In this document: positions 62,816 through 64,000 of the stretch, in pieces | How the letters are laid out: the number at the start of each line of letters is the position of its first letter | Numbering within the stretch: position 1 is the first letter of the stretch | Source of the DNA: an uncultured bacterium | GTDB taxonomy: Bacteria; Cyanobacteriota; Vampirovibrionia; Gastranaerophilales; Gastranaerophilaceae | Assembly: GCA_900547155.1 (NCBI GenBank) | Contig: URFH01000003.1 | Coordinates: forward strand, 59,303 to 123,302 | DNA: 64,000 nucleotides | Reading direction: 5' to 3' | Translations under genes and position numbers: made by a program | Notes under the pieces: generated by a model | Seen by the model: the letters and a program-made list of their open reading frames with translations, nothing else | What the model was told of the DNA's origin: nothing | Databases searched by the model: none

Positions 62816-64000
62816 TTAAAACCTGAAATAAATAAACGGGTTATATGTTGATGCTGCAATGGTTGCAGACGACAACAAAAACAGAAACAACAGCCAGATA
62901 TTTACAAAACCGTATAATAATTTGTTCTCTTTTTTAATGTTGAGTATGTTTTTAAACAGGGGCGTTGAGCACGCAAGTGCAGCAATAAACATAATTACCT
63001 CGTAAGAATCAACATAGTACCAGATTTTGTACGCAACATCATGTATATGAAGCATTCCGAACAGGTTTTTTGTGTAATTTAAAGCATAAGTCAGGCTTTC
63101 AGACCTGAAAAGCACCCAGCCGAGCACAAATACAAATATTGCATAAAAATGTTTTAGGATATCTAATTTGGGGTGCATTTCAGTTTTATGGAAGCCTGTA
63201 AGCTTCTCCAGAACGATAAAAAAGCCATTCCAGATTCCCCAGACGATAAAAGTCCAGCTTGCGCCATGCCAGATACCCGTTAAAAGAAAAACAATCCCCA
63301 GATTCAGGCAGGTTCTGCTCATCCCCTTTCTGTTTCCGCCCAGCGGGATGTAGACATACTGTTTAAACCAGGTCGAAAGAGAAATATGCCATCTTCGCCA
63401 GAATTCGGAAATTGATTTCGAAATATAGGGATAATTGAAGTTTTCCATGAATTTAAAGCCAAAAATTGCGCCAAGCCCGATTGCCATATCCGAATATCCT
63501 GAAAAATCAAAATAAAGCTGGAAAGAATAAGCAAAAGCGCCCAACCAGGCGATCAACGGGCTGAATGTATCCGGCGCCTGAACAAATATCTTATCTGCTA
63601 TAGCCCCAAGTGTGTTTGCGATGAGCATTTTCTTAGATAAACCAATAATAAAACGCTTTACGCCGTACTGAACTTTTTCAAAATTCACTTCTCTGCTTTC
63701 GATTTGGTCGGCTATATCGTGATATTTCACAATCGGCCCTGCAATCAACTGCGGAAAAAGGCAAATATAAAGGGCAAGCTTATAAAAATTCTTTTGAACA
63801 TTGCATTCGCCTCTGTAAACATCAATGAGGTAGGACATTGCCTGAAAAGTATAAAATGAGATTCCCAGAGGCAAAATAACTTCTATAAACCTGATATCAG
63901 CAGAAAATAGCCGGTTAATATTCTCGAGTACAAAGTTAAAATATTTGAAATAGAACAGAAAACCTAAATCCGCAGCTATTGTTAAAATCAGAAACAGCTT
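62816..64000 (-). CDS. MBOAT-family O-acyltransferase, AlgI type (5' end outside the window)
   Basis: 394 residues visible; the frame stays open to the window edge, so the N-terminus is missing and the TTG at 63874 is not the start. Multi-pass membrane protein. The MBOAT signature is FWRRWHISLSTWFKQYVYIP followed by LGGNRKG. The catalytic-type histidine lies in LTGIWHGASWTFIVWGIWNG. LGISFYTFQAMSYLIDVYRG and FDFSGYSDMAIGLG are also typical. AlgI-like enzymes pass acetyl groups across the membrane to extracellular polysaccharides or teichoic acid, usually with an AlgJ/X-type partner further downstream or upstream; none is visible here. Confidence 0.9.
   Translation of the reverse strand, partial: KLFLILTIAADLGFLFYFKYFNFVLENINRLFSADIRFIEVILPLGISFYTFQAMSYLIDVYRGECNVQKNFYKLALYICLFPQLIAGPIVKYHDIADQIESREVNFEKVQYGVKRFIIGLSKKMLIANTLGAIADKIFVQAPDTFSPLIAWLGAFAYSFQLYFDFSGYSDMAIGLGAIFGFKFMENFNYPYISKSISEFWRRWHISLSTWFKQYVYIPLGGNRKGMSRTCLNLGIVFLLTGIWHGASWTFIVWGIWNGFFIVLEKLTGFHKTEMHPKLDILKHFYAIFVFVLGWVLFRSESLTYALNYTKNLFGMLHIHDVAYKIWYYVDSYEVIMFIAALACSTPLFKNILNIKKENKLLYGFVNIWLLFLFLLSSATIAASTYNPFIYFRF

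Noticed and set aside
1..64000. CRISPR arrays, insertion sequences, prophage or integrative elements
   Set aside because: No regularly spaced repeats, transposase, integrase or phage structural genes are seen.

Overview
The window looks like a chromosomal segment of an uncultured, non-photosynthetic, Gram-negative anaerobe related to cyanobacteria (Melainabacteria/Vampirovibrionia, Gastranaerophilales type). This placement is inference from gene content and style, not from a marker gene. It rests on a cyanobacterial-type OmpR regulator, a HydE hydrogenase maturase, ETF, a fused oxygen-sensitive class I fumarase, envelope genes of a two-membrane cell (MsbA, a giant AsmA-like protein, MBOAT O-acyltransferase, dTDP-amino-sugar genes), about 40% G+C by eye, and many lineage-specific proteins without signal peptides that carry a short N-terminal Phe-Gly/Ala motif. 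Coding density is very high: no gap exceeds 300 bases. I see no rRNA, tRNA, CRISPR array, insertion sequence or prophage.

Layout. 1-3900: end of an unknown gene, folP, and a leftward three-gene unit (small protein, TPR protein, Cys-cluster protein) behind a palindromic operator. 3900-8930: membrane protein, two-component system, MsbA-type exporter. 8970-13290: housekeeping (Rel, YggU, SecG, ProC, L34, RNase P protein). 13280-19340: two DUF2142 membrane paralogues, a spermidine-synthase-like protein, rsmA-ispE and an SGNH hydrolase. 19310-22340: HydE divergent from nadA across a promoter with a 22-base palindrome, then a TOPRIM protein. 22430-31670: lineage-specific proteins (a putative papain-like protein, a glycine-rich protein, a 5'-nucleotidase), fumarase and AsmA. 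31760-39110: RNase HIII, HAD phosphatase, Cys-cluster protein, RNase PH, MetG, two small proteins, prfB with its programmed frameshift, PAP2 phosphatase. 39150-43360: nadB-nadC-etfB-etfA. 43370-47250: NarL-type regulator, lipoprotein, and a MnmC-like methyltransferase overlapping an FAD oxidoreductase. 47230-51970: leftward six-gene dTDP-3-acylamino-3,6-dideoxyhexose and glycosyltransferase operon. 52060-54950: ribE-ribBA-acetyltransferase. 55150-56650: two proline-rich paralogues. 57860-62520: radical SAM protein, RNase E/G and a small membrane protein. 62500-64000: small Cys protein and a truncated MBOAT gene.

How the genes work together. NadB, NadA and NadC together make the complete aspartate-to-nicotinate-mononucleotide route, with nadA placed apart from nadBC. 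ribE and ribBA supply flavin for the many flavoproteins. MsbA, AsmA, the sugar operon and MBOAT point to a decorated outer envelope. 

Most interesting observations: (1) several transcription units lack a Shine-Dalgarno sequence and have a -10 box ending exactly six bases before the ATG, suggesting leaderless mRNAs; (2) the short N-terminal Phe-Gly/Ala motif occurs on proteins that would normally be exported, a possible undescribed targeting signal; (3) a predicted papain-like protein of unknown family; (4) an inverted repeat that would bury the fumarase start codon in read-through RNA; (5) a nadBC-etfBA operon; (6) a methyltransferase/FAD-enzyme pair that may be a split MnmC analogue.
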